This document shows, in pieces, positions 43,211 through 52,433 of a DNA stretch of 64,000 nt (the first letter of the stretch is position 1; every line of letters begins with the position of its first letter). This DNA comes from Rheinheimera nanhaiensis E407-8. GTDB taxonomy: Bacteria; Pseudomonadota; Gammaproteobacteria; Enterobacterales; Alteromonadaceae. The notes beneath the pieces were generated by a model. That model was not told where the DNA came from, ran no database searches, and saw only the letters and a program-made list of their open reading frames with translations. Position numbers and translations under genes: made by a program. The stretch covers positions 124,001 to 188,000 of the forward strand of contig NZ_BAFK01000004.1 of the NCBI RefSeq assembly GCF_000296695.1. Direction: 5' to 3'.

Positions 43211-43891
43211 TTAAGCCGTGGCCTGACGGGCTTGCTGCTCCAGCTCAGCTTTTAACGCCGGATCCAGCTTTAATTGCCGCGCCAGCTCAGTTAAGTAACT
43301 ACGCTCCATAAAATTCTCTTCATCTACCACCAGTACACTGGCCAGATACATTTCAGCGGCCATTTCCGGTGTGCTGGCGCTTGTGGCAATATCAGCCGGA
43401 TCCAGCGGTTTTCGAAGCTCTGCATCAAACCACTGCTGCAAGCTGCCATCGCTGGTCAAACGGGCAATTTCGTTATCGATAAGCTCGCGTTCTCTGTCAT
43501 CAATATGGCCATCGGCTTTAGCGGCAGCAATAATTGCACGCAAAATAGCATGACTATGCTGCTCAGCCTGTGGCGCCGGTAAGCGGTCGATAGTTTGTGG
43601 TTCACCCCTTGCTGCTGCGCTTTGTTGCTGCTGGTAGTTGCTATAGGCTTTATAGGCCACCACGCCAAGCGCAGCTAAACCGCCATAGGTTAATATTTTG
43701 CCGCCCATTTTGCGGCCTTTTTTACTGCCCAGCAGCAGCCCCAGCGCACCACCGCCCAAAGCTGCTCCGGCTTTGCCCGACAACAAACCACCGAAACCAC
43801 TGCTGCCAGAGGCTGATGTTTTGCTGTTAGCTGATAGTAATTCAGAGCCCTGCTTAAATAACTGATCTAATAATCCTTTGGTATTCATCAA
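43211..43891 (-). CDS. TerB-like (DUF533, YebE-type) inner membrane-associated protein
   Basis: A 226-residue protein of the DUF533/YebE family. The N-terminal third is Gly/Ala/Lys-rich with a hydrophobic stretch (ALGGGALGLLLG), then a short linker, and the C-terminal half (about 105-220) is a TerB-like helical domain: AIIAAAKADGHIDDRERELI and YLTELARQLKLDPALKAELE. The acidic DGHIDDRE segment is typical of TerB, where it binds metal. E. coli YebE is induced by envelope stress, but the function is unknown. A long spacer separates it from the divergent tricorn-like protease gene. Confidence 0.82.
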   Translation of the reverse strand: MMNTKGLLDQLFKQGSELLSANSKTSASGSSGFGGLLSGKAGAALGGGALGLLLGSKKGRKMGGKILTYGGLAALGVVAYKAYSNYQQQQSAAARGEPQTIDRLPAPQAEQHSHAILRAIIAAAKADGHIDDRERELIDNEIARLTSDGSLQQWFDAELRKPLDPADIATSASTPEMAAEMYLASVLVVDEENFMERSYLTELARQLKLDPALKAELEQQARQATA

Positions 43892-44042
43892 TCTGTCTCA
43901 TCTTTCCTAAGTTGTTTGTCTGACCATAGCGGTAGCAAATAATTCCGGCCAGACATTAACTGTTACAAGCTGATGTTTTGCCATCAGCACGCACTGTGCT
44001 TTACTTGTTGTCTATTCAGAACCAGAACAACAAGGAATGCTT

Positions 44043-47000
44043 ATGTTTAAACCACGTTACCTCGCGCTGTTTTGTGCGCTGACCAGCGGCTTTACCTTTG
44101 CCAGCGACGGCACTCGCCTGCTGCGCCAGCCGGATATCTCGGCTGCTCATCTTACTTTTGTTTATGGTGGCGATATCTGGCTGAGTGATAAAACCGGCCA
44201 GAACCCACGCCAGCTGACCAGCCATCCGGCCAGTGAATTTGCACCTAAGTTTTCGCCCGATGGCAACTGGATAGCCTTCTCTGCCAGTTACGATAACAAC
44301 ACTGACGTGTACATTATGCCTGTTAGCGGCGGCACGCCAACGCGACTGACTTATCACCCGGGGGTGGACACCGTAAATGGCTGGAGCCCGGATGGTAAAA
44401 GAGTGCTGTTTGCCTCGAACCGCGAAATTGCCAATAGCCGCAGTAATCAGCTGTACCAAATCAGTATTGACAGCGGTTACCCGGAAAAACTGATGCAGGC
44501 CGTTGCCTTTGAAGGCGACTTACACCCCGATGGCAAAAAACTGGCCTACCGGCCGAATAATATGGCTTACAGCGGCGCCAGTGGCTGGCGGTTGCATCGC
44601 GGTGGCAGCACGCCGCCGGTGTGGATCATCGATCTGGAAAAACAGCAGCTGGAAAAAATCCCCCACCCTAATGCCAATGAATTTAATCCGTTCTGGCTTA
44701 ATGACACCGTGTACTTTTTATCTGACCGCGACAACAAGGCAGTAAACCTGTTTCGCTATCGGAACCAGCAGGTCGAGCAGCTTAGCCAAAGCCAAGACTG
44801 GGATTTACGCAGCGCGGCCGGCCACGGTAACAGCATAGTGTATGAAGCCGGCGGCTATTTATACCTGTACGATGTTGCCAGTGGCCAAACTACTCCGGTT
44901 AACGTCAATATCAACTCCACTTCAGTGCAAAAACGACCACAGTGGAAAGACGCCAGTAAAACGCTGACCAGTGCGCGGCTATCCAGCACCGGTCAGCGGC
45001 TGGTGGTATCGGCCCGCGGCGATATCTTTACCGTACCGGTGACTGATGGCAGTACCCGTAGCCTGACGCAAAGCAGCGGCGTGCGCGAATTTGACGGCCT
45101 GTGGAGCCCGGATGGCAGCAAGGTGGCGTACATTTCCGATGCCGGCAATAAACACCAGCTGGTGTTGCAAAGCCAGGATGGTTTAAGCGCGCCGCAGGTG
45201 TTTGCGCTGTCAGACAACGGTTATTTTAACCTGCTAAGCTTCTCACCCGATGGCAAACGCATCGTGTATCAGGATAACCACCTGAATTTATATGCCTTTG
45301 ATCTACAGAAAAAGCGCAGCCAAAAACTCGATAGCTCACAGCGGCGCGAAGACTTTATTGTGTCATTCTCGCCCGACAGCCGTTATCTGGCCTATACCGT
45401 GGCCGGTGCCAACTACTTTAGCCAGATCAAACTGTTCGATTTTAACAGCAACAGCAGCACACAAATTACCGATGGCTTAAGCCATGCCAGCGATCCGGCC
45501 TTCAGCCAGGATTACTTATTCTTTACTGCCTCGGTCAATACCGGGCCGTCACAAGTCGGGCTGGATTTATCTACCCGTGAGCGGCCGGTACGCAGCGCTA
45601 TCTATGCTTACGTCCTGGCCGCTGACGGCAAGTCGCCGCTGTTGCCCAAAGCCGGTGATGAACCGGTTAAAGTCGACGACAAAGCAGGCAAAAAAGATGA
45701 CAGCAAAGACAGTGCTAAAACCGAAGTTAAACCGGTCAAACTTGACCTTAACGGCCTGCAAAATCGTATTGTCGCGCTGCCGGTGGCCGAACGTAATTAC
45801 GCCAGCTTAAGTGTCGCCAGTGACGGGGCGCTGTTTTATTTAGAACGCAGCCAGCCAGGTAGCAGTAATGAGCCACCAGCGCAGCAAAGCCCGAATAATG
45901 GCACGCTTCATCGTTATGATTTTAAAGAGCAAAAAGCCGAACAAGTGGCACAGGCCATCAGCAGTTATCAGCTAAGCAACGATGGTAATAAACTGTTGCT
46001 GCTAAGCCTGCCAAATAAGCTGGAGGTCGGCGATGCCAAGGCCAAGCCCGACGCTAAAGCCGTTGACCTGGCCGACGTACGTAGCTTTGTTAACCCCAGC
46101 GAAGAGTGGCAGCAGATTTTTAACGACGCCTGGCGTATGCAAAAAGAATACTTTTATGATGCCAAGATGCACGGCATTAACTGGCAGGCCATTTATGACA
46201 AATACCAACCAATGCTTAAACATGTGCAGCGCCGCGAAGATTTAAACGAGGTGCTGGTAGAGATGATTGCCGAGCTGCAAGTCGGCCATAACCGCATTGG
46301 CGGTGGCGATATTCACCAGGAAAGCCCGAGTAAAGTGGGTTTGCTGGGCGCTGATTTTGTCATTAAAAACGGTAAGTATCAGTTTAGCACTGTCTATCAG
46401 GGCGATCGCTGGAGCCCGTTTTTAAAAGCGCCGCTAAATGTGCCCGGTGCCAGTGCCAAAGCCGGTGATTACCTGCTGGCCATTAACGGCCGCGAGCTTA
46501 ACGCCACGGACAACATTCACGCCTTGCTGGACAACACCCAGGACCGGCAAGTGGTGCTGACACTGGCCGACGATGCCAAAGGCAAAAACCGCCGCAACAT
46601 TACGGTAGAGCCGATTGCCAACGACAGTCAGCTGCGGCTATGGCACTGGGTAGAGCATAACCGTAAGTTAGTGACAGAAAAAACCGACGGCAAAGTGGCC
46701 TATGTCTATCTGCCCAATACCGCTGATGGTGGCTTTTACTTCTTTAACCGTATGTTCTTTGCCCAGGTAGATAAACCGGCACTGATTATTGATGAGCGCA
46801 AAAACGGCGGCGGCCAGGCGGCGAACTACATTACCGAAATTCTTGGCCGGCCGTTTTTATCCGGCTGGAAAGATCGTGACGGCCTGGTATTTACCACGCC
46901 GGGCGGTGGCATTTATGGCCCGAAAACCATGCTGATTGATCAGGACGCCGGCTCTGGTGGTGATTTCCTGCCCTGGGCCTTTAAACACCTGGGCCTGGGT

Positions 47001-47300
47001 AAAACTATTGGTACGCGCACCTGGGGTGGCTTAATTGGTATCTCGGCCAACCCGCCAATGATCGACGGTGGTTTTCATGTGGTGCCATTTTTCCGTTTTT
47101 ACACGCCTGATGGGCAGTGGCGGGTCGAAAACGAAGGGGTAGCGCCGGATATCGAGGTAGAACTGGATCCGATAGCGGTGAACAAAGGCATAGATGTACA
47201 GTTAGAACGTGCCATTACACACACGCTAGACGAGCTCAAGGCTAACCCGCCGAAAGATCACAGCCAGGCGCCAGCGATGCCCACTCAGCTTGGTCTCTAA
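44043..47300 (+). CDS. Tricorn-like protease (S41 family C-terminal domain)
   Basis: A 1085-residue exported protein. After a signal peptide (residues about 1-22) come two WD40/TolB-like propellers made of repeats such as FSPDGNWIAFSA, WSPDGSKVAYIS and FSPDGKRIVYQD, then a PDZ-like domain (about 730-830; GDYLLAINGRELNATDN), and a C-terminal S41 protease domain (IDERKNGGGQAANYI, LIDQDAGSGGDFLPW with the Ser nucleophile). Tricorn proteases trim peptides. This bacterial form is likely periplasmic. I prefer the ATG at 44043: AAGGA lies six bases before it. A terminator follows 15 bases after the stop. Confidence 0.9.
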   Translation: MFKPRYLALFCALTSGFTFASDGTRLLRQPDISAAHLTFVYGGDIWLSDKTGQNPRQLTSHPASEFAPKFSPDGNWIAFSASYDNNTDVYIMPVSGGTPTRLTYHPGVDTVNGWSPDGKRVLFASNREIANSRSNQLYQISIDSGYPEKLMQAVAFEGDLHPDGKKLAYRPNNMAYSGASGWRLHRGGSTPPVWIIDLEKQQLEKIPHPNANEFNPFWLNDTVYFLSDRDNKAVNLFRYRNQQVEQLSQSQDWDLRSAAGHGNSIVYEAGGYLYLYDVASGQTTPVNVNINSTSVQKRPQWKDASKTLTSARLSSTGQRLVVSARGDIFTVPVTDGSTRSLTQSSGVREFDGLWSPDGSKVAYISDAGNKHQLVLQSQDGLSAPQVFALSDNGYFNLLSFSPDGKRIVYQDNHLNLYAFDLQKKRSQKLDSSQRREDFIVSFSPDSRYLAYTVAGANYFSQIKLFDFNSNSSTQITDGLSHASDPAFSQDYLFFTASVNTGPSQVGLDLSTRERPVRSAIYAYVLAADGKSPLLPKAGDEPVKVDDKAGKKDDSKDSAKTEVKPVKLDLNGLQNRIVALPVAERNYASLSVASDGALFYLERSQPGSSNEPPAQQSPNNGTLHRYDFKEQKAEQVAQAISSYQLSNDGNKLLLLSLPNKLEVGDAKAKPDAKAVDLADVRSFVNPSEEWQQIFNDAWRMQKEYFYDAKMHGINWQAIYDKYQPMLKHVQRREDLNEVLVEMIAELQVGHNRIGGGDIHQESPSKVGLLGADFVIKNGKYQFSTVYQGDRWSPFLKAPLNVPGASAKAGDYLLAINGRELNATDNIHALLDNTQDRQVVLTLADDAKGKNRRNITVEPIANDSQLRLWHWVEHNRKLVTEKTDGKVAYVYLPNTADGGFYFFNRMFFAQVDKPALIIDERKNGGGQAANYITEILGRPFLSGWKDRDGLVFTTPGGGIYGPKTMLIDQDAGSGGDFLPWAFKHLGLGKTIGTRTWGGLIGISANPPMIDGGFHVVPFFRFYTPDGQWRVENEGVAPDIEVELDPIAVNKGIDVQLERAITHTLDELKANPPKDHSQAPAMPTQLGL

Positions 47301-47314
47301 GCCAGCCAGAACAC

Positions 47315-47343
47315 AAAAGCCGCTTAACACTAGCGGCTTTTTT
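47315..47343. terminator. Rho-independent terminator after the tricorn-like gene
   Basis: AAAAGCCGCT, loop TAACACT, AGCGGCTTTTTT. Ten pairs with T and A runs on the two sides; acts in the + direction and probably both. Confidence 0.88.
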
Positions 47344-47542
47344 ATTGCTCCCGACATAATAAAAACCACAAAAGCGTACAAGCGTTAGCTTAAAAACAAA
47401 GCAATCACTTCACCCATAAGAATTTAAAGCCATATATTTCATAATATTACTACACTCAACAGTGACTAAGCATAACTAAAACTGGCCAAACCAGATATTT
47501 TAGTGTACAACTGTGCGCTGAAATAACACTAAACGAATTATT

Positions 47543-48649
47543 GTGACGACTGTGACTGCTTCTCCCTCTCTACCACGCCGCCTGTGGCGCCATTTTTGTT
47601 TAATGCTGGGTAATCAGCCTGCACTTAGCCTCTATCTGCAACCTTTACTTCGCGCTGTTTGGCCAGGTTTTATGCCCGGCCAATTTCGTGGCCAACTGGC
47701 AGAAAAAAGCTGGCAAACGGCTGATATGGTAAAACTGACCTTACGAGTGTCACGCCGCTGGCCGGGCTTTATACCGGGCCAGCATGTGCTGCTGACGCTT
47801 GAGCATAATGGCAAAAACCTCCCCCGCCCCTTTAGCATTTGCTCGCCGCTTAGCCTGTGGCATAGCCAACGCCAGATTGAGCTGTGCTGCAAGGTACAGC
47901 ATAACGGCGCCGTTACACCGCTGTTGGCCCAGCTGACAGCGGGCAGCAGGGTAAACATCAGCGCTGCTCAGGGTGCCTTTAGCTGGCAGCAACCTGCCAG
48001 GCCGGCACTGTTTGTCGCCGCGGGCTCCGGTATTACGCCTATTGCCTCGATGCTACTTAGCCAGCGCCATTGGCTTACGCCCGTCAGCCTTTACTACAGG
48101 GTGCGCGGCAAAGAGCAGGCCGCGTTACTGGCACCGCTGCAACAACTGGCCGCGCAACAACCTTTGTTCAGCCTGCAGCTGTCCGACAGCCGGTTTGAAC
48201 ATAGCGACGCCTTTACCCGGCAAGTTTGCACGGAAGGCCAGAATAAGCAGCTGTACCTATGCGGTCCCCAAGCCTTGATGCAGCAGTTAAACGCCGCCCT
48301 AGTGCAGTCCGGTGTAGCGAAACACAACATTTTTCAGGAGCAATTTGGCCCGGCGCTGCTGGCACAAAGCACTGACAGTATCAGCGGGCAATATCAGGTG
48401 GCGCTGCAAAGCAGCACCAGCCAGCAGGTATTTAGTGCCCAAGCAAACCAAAGCCTGCTGCAAAGCGCTGAGCAACAGGGCTTAAACCCGCGTTTTGGTT
48501 GTCGTATTGGTGTGTGTTTTCAATGCGTGTGCGACAAAATCAGCGGCCAGGTGCGTGATATCCGTAGCGGTGCCTTAAGCGGCCATGGCAGCGAGCAAAT
48601 TCAGTTATGTATCAGCCAGCCGGTCACGGATCTGGTGTTAAAACAATAA
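47543..48649 (+). CDS. Ferredoxin--NAD(P)H reductase with C-terminal 2Fe-2S domain
   Basis: A 368-residue flavoprotein: an FAD-binding domain (RPFSICSP; residues 95-102), an NAD(P)H-binding domain (FVAAGSGITPIASMLL, LYLCGPQALM), and a plant-type ferredoxin domain with the 2Fe-2S ligands Cys320, Cys325, Cys328 and Cys356. It can pass electrons from NAD(P)H to an acceptor. The gene directly before the fatty acid desaturase (11 bases apart, same strand) makes desaturase the likely acceptor, as in known pairs where a reductase of this kind feeds a membrane desaturase. The start has no strong ribosome site. Confidence 0.88.
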   Translation: MTTVTASPSLPRRLWRHFCLMLGNQPALSLYLQPLLRAVWPGFMPGQFRGQLAEKSWQTADMVKLTLRVSRRWPGFIPGQHVLLTLEHNGKNLPRPFSICSPLSLWHSQRQIELCCKVQHNGAVTPLLAQLTAGSRVNISAAQGAFSWQQPARPALFVAAGSGITPIASMLLSQRHWLTPVSLYYRVRGKEQAALLAPLQQLAAQQPLFSLQLSDSRFEHSDAFTRQVCTEGQNKQLYLCGPQALMQQLNAALVQSGVAKHNIFQEQFGPALLAQSTDSISGQYQVALQSSTSQQVFSAQANQSLLQSAEQQGLNPRFGCRIGVCFQCVCDKISGQVRDIRSGALSGHGSEQIQLCISQPVTDLVLKQ

Positions 48650-48660
48650 CAGGGCAAAAG

Positions 48661-49746
48661 ATGGTATTAAGCAACGAGCAATATCAGGCGCTGGCACAAG
48701 AGCTGGACGGTTTAAAACAGCAGGTGCAGGCACAATTAGGCGAGGCCGACGCCCGTTATATCCGCCGGGTCTTGCTGGTGCAGCGCATCAGCGCCATTAG
48801 CGGTCGTATTTTACTGGTGCTGGGCTTTATCACGCCCTGGCTGTGGGGGCTGGGTGTGCTGCTGTTGGCACTGGGCAAAATTCTCGACAATATGGAAATT
48901 GGCCACAATGTGCTGCATGGCCAGTACGACTGGATGAACGATCCCCTTTTACACTCACGCCGCTATGAGTGGGATATTGCCTGCGAAGCCGGCTCCTGGC
49001 AGCGCACCCATAATGTCGAGCATCACAGCTATACCAATATCATAGGCTTGGATCGCGACTTTGGTTATGGCTTACTGCGCCTGAGCAACGATTTTCGCTG
49101 GCGGCTGCGTAATTTATGGCAAAGCGGCACTTACCTGCTATTGAGCATGTTGTTTCAGTGGGGCGTGTCGTACCACGAGCTGGCCGGCCAGCGGGTGTTT
49201 TTCGGTAAAAAAAAGGCTAACCGCCAAACGCAGGTGTCTGACAGCGAGCTAAAAAAAGCCTTTTTCGGCAAGGGCGTGCGGCAACTGGTGAAAGACTATC
49301 TGTTTTTCCCCTTAATCGCCGGGCCCATGTGGCTGTGGGTGCTGTGCGGTAATTTACTGGCCAATTTAATCCGCAATGTGTGGACATCAACGGTGATCTT
49401 TTGCGGCCACTTTACCAAACAAGTGTATGCCTTTAAGCCGGAAGACTGTGAAAACGAAAGCCGCGGCCACTGGTATTACCGTCAGATGTTGGGCTCGTCT
49501 AATTTTACCGGCCCCACCTGGCTGCATATTTTAACCGGCCATTTAAGCTGCCAGATAGAGCACCACCTGTTTCCGGATATCCCTGCCCGGCACTACCCGA
49601 ATATGGCAAAACAGGTGCAGGCGATAGCGGCGAAATACGGCACCCCGTATAACACCGGCAGCTTTTTGCGCCAGTACAGTACCGTGTTTTGGCGCATTAT
49701 GCGCTATTCACTACCCGGTGGTAAAAGTGCGGTAAAAGCCTTGTAG
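48661..49746 (+). CDS. Membrane fatty acid desaturase (acyl-CoA/acyl-lipid type)
   Basis: A 361-residue membrane enzyme with the three histidine boxes of fatty acid desaturases: HNVLH (His82), HNVEHHSYTN (His117, His121, His122), and QIEHHLFPD (His301, His302). They bind the di-iron centre that inserts a double bond into a fatty acyl chain. Two or three hydrophobic regions lie between the boxes. The ATG at 48661 has AGGG just before it; the in-frame start at 48607 would overlap the reductase gene. Together with the 2Fe-2S reductase it is a complete desaturation unit. Repeat copy D follows. Confidence 0.92.
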   Translation: MVLSNEQYQALAQELDGLKQQVQAQLGEADARYIRRVLLVQRISAISGRILLVLGFITPWLWGLGVLLLALGKILDNMEIGHNVLHGQYDWMNDPLLHSRRYEWDIACEAGSWQRTHNVEHHSYTNIIGLDRDFGYGLLRLSNDFRWRLRNLWQSGTYLLLSMLFQWGVSYHELAGQRVFFGKKKANRQTQVSDSELKKAFFGKGVRQLVKDYLFFPLIAGPMWLWVLCGNLLANLIRNVWTSTVIFCGHFTKQVYAFKPEDCENESRGHWYYRQMLGSSNFTGPTWLHILTGHLSCQIEHHLFPDIPARHYPNMAKQVQAIAAKYGTPYNTGSFLRQYSTVFWRIMRYSLPGGKSAVKAL

Positions 49747-49762
49747 AAAAATCATCGTAGCG

Positions 49763-49861
49763 AGAAACGGTTTACCCTAAGCAGACCGTTGAAAGCATGG
49801 ATGCTTGAGACGAGCCTACATGGATGTATTTACGGCGTGTCTGTGTGGGTGAACCGTTTCG
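49763..49861 (+). repeat. Structured 3'-UTR repeat, copy D (about 99 bp)
   Basis: Outer helix CGGTTTACCC/GGGTGAACCG (one G-U pair); inner helix GCAGAC/GTCTGT (one G-U pair); hairpin AAGCA-TGGA-TGCTT; hairpin TACA-TGGA-TGTA. It starts about 17 bases after the desaturase stop, in the same orientation. Both hairpin loops present GGA. It lies between converging genes. Confidence 0.85.
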
Positions 49862-49871
49862 TGCAAATACT

Positions 49872-50303
49872 TCATTTGACAGGTGCTGTACGCTTATCAG
49901 TTCTGTCCAGTGCGCGGATAATATCGCGCCAGCTTAAAATACCCTGCGGCCGGTTTTGGCTGTCTACCACAGGGATACACGACACGCCTTCGTGATTAAA
50001 TAACTGAATCGCATCCATCACTTTAGCCTCTGGCGGCAAGGTTACCGGCTTGCGTAGCATCACCTGGTGTACCTTTTTATTTAAGGTAGCTAAATCACGC
50101 GCCGTTTCTGCTGCAGTGCCAATATGTGGGCTTAACGCTTTAAATAAATCCCGGTCAGACAGCACGCCAATTAATATCCCCTTTTCCACCACCAACACAT
50201 GATGAAACTTTACATTGTCAAAAATTTGCTTCACCACGGCCAAAGTATCGTCTGGCGAGACACTCACCGGTTTGGCACTCATTAAACGGGCAACATTCAG
50301 CAT
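49872..50303 (-). CDS. Tandem CBS-domain protein
   Basis: A 143-residue protein consisting of two CBS domains, with the usual strands: VARLMSAKPVSVSPDDTLAV, GILIGVLSDRDLFKALSPH, and VMLRKPVTLPPEAKVMDAIQ with SQNRPQGILSWRDIIRALDR. CBS pairs bind adenosine nucleotides and act as regulatory modules. There is no fused effector, so the partner is unknown. The gene converges on the desaturase with repeat D between and is near but not clearly linked to the EamA gene upstream. Confidence 0.87.
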   Translation of the reverse strand: MLNVARLMSAKPVSVSPDDTLAVVKQIFDNVKFHHVLVVEKGILIGVLSDRDLFKALSPHIGTAAETARDLATLNKKVHQVMLRKPVTLPPEAKVMDAIQLFNHEGVSCIPVVDSQNRPQGILSWRDIIRALDRTDKRTAPVK

Positions 50304-50384
50304 GAGTTACTCTTGGCTAAGCCACTGTAATAATTCGTTGTTCCTGGCAAGACTATAGCGCTTTTACACTACTTTACCAGCACA

Positions 50385-51260
50385 TCACCTTCTGTGCTGC
50401 CACAATAAGTAGAGCCCGCTTAACATAATGATGGCCGCCCCTATCAGGGTCGATAGCTGCGGGTACAACTGCCACAGCAGAATATCAAAACCTATGCCCC
50501 ACAATAGCGCGGTGTACTCGAAAGGCGCGATCAGCGCCGAGGGCGCCACTTTAAATGCCTGGGTAATGGCAATTTGGCCGGCAAAACCGGTTATGCCAAT
50601 TAAGACAAAACTAAACCACAGCTCACTTTTTAGTGGTTGCCAGTCTGGCAGGGCCAACAGGCCAGCACCGAGTGCTAATAGCGTCATCAGCCAAAACACC
50701 ATATTGCCGGTGCCTTCAGTGCGGCCCAAAATACGCACTGTAATAGCCGACACCGCATAGCACAATGCGGCCAAAAGTGCCATTAAAGCGCCAAAACTTA
50801 TCAGCTTGTCGCCGTCCGGTTTTAGCATAAACAGCACGCTCACCAGGCCTATGCCAATAGCCACCCAGTGCCTTGGTGCAACATATTCTTTTAGCCAAAA
50901 CGCCGACATCGCCGTGATGAGCAGCGGCGCGGTAAAAAAGATGGTGTAGGCTTCGGCCAGTGCCAGGCTTTGCAGGCTATAAACAAAAGCCCACAACATA
51001 GTAACGCCCAGCACAGCGCGCAGCAGGTGCAGGCTCCAGCGGGTGTTAAGCAGGGTTTTATAGCGGCCACTGCCAATAAGCCACAGCACCACCAAGGGCC
51101 AGGCCAGGGCTCCGCGCAAACAGGCAATTTGCATGGCACTGTAATGCGGCGTGAGTGATTTCATGGCAGCGTCCATGGCGGCAAACAGCGCCACGGCCAG
51201 CACCATACACAAAATACCGTGTAAGGGTTTATCAGTATTGGAAGAGGAAGAAACGGCCAT
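50385..51260 (-). CDS. EamA-family (DMT superfamily) exporter
   Basis: A 291-residue transporter with ten predicted spans in two homologous halves of five: the EamA pattern is seen in LVVLWLIGSGRY, LAEAYTIFFTAPLLITAMSA in the first half and IAITQAFKVAPSALIAPFEY in the second. EamA proteins export amino acids, their derivatives or other metabolites; the substrate here cannot be told. The ATG at 51258-51260 gives a start like other members; the TTG 18 bases upstream is less likely. It stands alone, downstream of the DUF4199 gene. Confidence 0.86.
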   Translation of the reverse strand: MAVSSSSNTDKPLHGILCMVLAVALFAAMDAAMKSLTPHYSAMQIACLRGALAWPLVVLWLIGSGRYKTLLNTRWSLHLLRAVLGVTMLWAFVYSLQSLALAEAYTIFFTAPLLITAMSAFWLKEYVAPRHWVAIGIGLVSVLFMLKPDGDKLISFGALMALLAALCYAVSAITVRILGRTEGTGNMVFWLMTLLALGAGLLALPDWQPLKSELWFSFVLIGITGFAGQIAITQAFKVAPSALIAPFEYTALLWGIGFDILLWQLYPQLSTLIGAAIIMLSGLYLLWQHRR

Positions 51261-51286
51261 ACCACAGCACCACAACAAAAGGTGCG

Positions 51287-51781
51287 CTATTGTATATCCT
51301 CCTGTCCTTTGCTGCGCAGAAAAAACGCCACTATCGCTGAGGTTAACACACCCATAATGGCGGCACCGATCATGCTTTGCAGCATATAGTTGCCTAGGCT
51401 GAAATACTCAGCGGCTTGTTCAACGCTCATCATGCCCTGAGTAATGGCATAGGCTTGCACATTATTAAAATACTCAGGGGTAATAATGGTGTGGGTTAGC
51501 CATTGTACTGCCGGGCTTAGCACCACAACCACCAGTGTTATCAGCACTCCGCTTTGCATGCCCTGCTTCCAGCTCATTTGCCCGCCGTAATCGCGGTGCT
51601 TTTTTTGTTTAAGTGCCAGCACATAAAGCAGTATCGCCGGTATGGCGAACAAGTTGGTGTAAGTCGCGTGCTGGGCAATATAACGGCCGTGCAGGCCAAC
51701 TAACTGCTCGCCCCACATCCATAGCAGCATAACCGCAGTAAAAATAAGGCCCCAACGGATTTCGGTTTGGTATCTGTGCAT
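51287..51781 (-). CDS. DUF4199 family membrane protein
   Basis: A 164-residue membrane protein with four hydrophobic segments (about 10-28, 43-58, 76-96, 131-154). The spacing and the pattern GGQMSWKQGMQSGVLIT match DUF4199, whose function is unknown. It is only 26 bases before the EamA start on the same strand, so they may be cotranscribed. It is divergent from the TetR-type gene at 51885, with about 100 bases between, which could hold a shared promoter region. Confidence 0.75.
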   Translation of the reverse strand: MHRYQTEIRWGLIFTAVMLLWMWGEQLVGLHGRYIAQHATYTNLFAIPAILLYVLALKQKKHRDYGGQMSWKQGMQSGVLITLVVVVLSPAVQWLTHTIITPEYFNNVQAYAITQGMMSVEQAAEYFSLGNYMLQSMIGAAIMGVLTSAIVAFFLRSKGQEDIQ

Positions 51782-51884
51782 AAAGACCTGTACTTATTCA
51801 ATGACTAACCGCATCACTATAGCCGCTTTATCTGGCTTTGCCACAGCCGCCTATACTTAATGTGAAACTAACACCGGAGCCACC

Positions 51885-52433
51885 ATGCGCGATGACATTT
51901 TAGCCACTGCCTTAACACTGGCCGACCACAGCAGTTGGGAGCAGCTAGGTTTACAGCAGATAGCTGCGGCACTGGGCATTAGCCTGGCTGATATTTACCC
52001 GCACTATCGCAGCAAAGATGAGTTAGTCGATGCCTGGTTTGACCGGGCTGACAAAGCCATGTTAAGCGCGCTGATAACACCAGAGTTGCCGCCAGCCAGC
52101 CGTATCGAGCAGGCGCTTAGCTGTTGGCTAAGCGAACTGTCACCCTATCATAAAGTCACCGGCCAGATGTTGTTGTATAAGCTGGAGCCTGGCCACATTC
52201 ATTTGCAGGTAGCCGGCGTGTTGCGCATTAGCCGCACTGTGCAGTGGCTACGCGAAGCAGCGCGGTTACAAGCCCGCGGCATCGCCCGTATCGGCCAGGA
52301 AATAGCGCTTAGCAGCGTATTCGTGGCGGTGTTTATTTACTGGTTAAATGACAACTCACAGGCGCAGCAGCGCAGCCTGGCGTTACTGAAACATAAACTG
52401 CAGCTGGGCAATAGGTTTGGGCTATGGCATTAA
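51885..52433 (+). CDS. TetR-family transcriptional regulator
   Basis: A 182-residue protein starting MRDDILATALTLADHSSWEQLGLQ. Residues about 22-45 form the TetR helix-turn-helix (LQQIAAALGISLADIYPHYRSKDELV), and the rest is helical with the Leu/Ala-rich pattern of ligand-binding/dimer domains. The ligand is unknown. It is divergent from the DUF4199 and EamA genes and may control them, the common arrangement for TetR exporters. Its stop overlaps the mnmH stop by four bases. Confidence 0.82.
   Translation: MRDDILATALTLADHSSWEQLGLQQIAAALGISLADIYPHYRSKDELVDAWFDRADKAMLSALITPELPPASRIEQALSCWLSELSPYHKVTGQMLLYKLEPGHIHLQVAGVLRISRTVQWLREAARLQARGIARIGQEIALSSVFVAVFIYWLNDNSQAQQRSLALLKHKLQLGNRFGLWH

Noticed and set aside
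16985-49861. Insertion sequences or CRISPR array as the explanation of the repeats
   Set aside because: The copies are single, dispersed, about 100 bases, with no transposase gene and no regular spacing.
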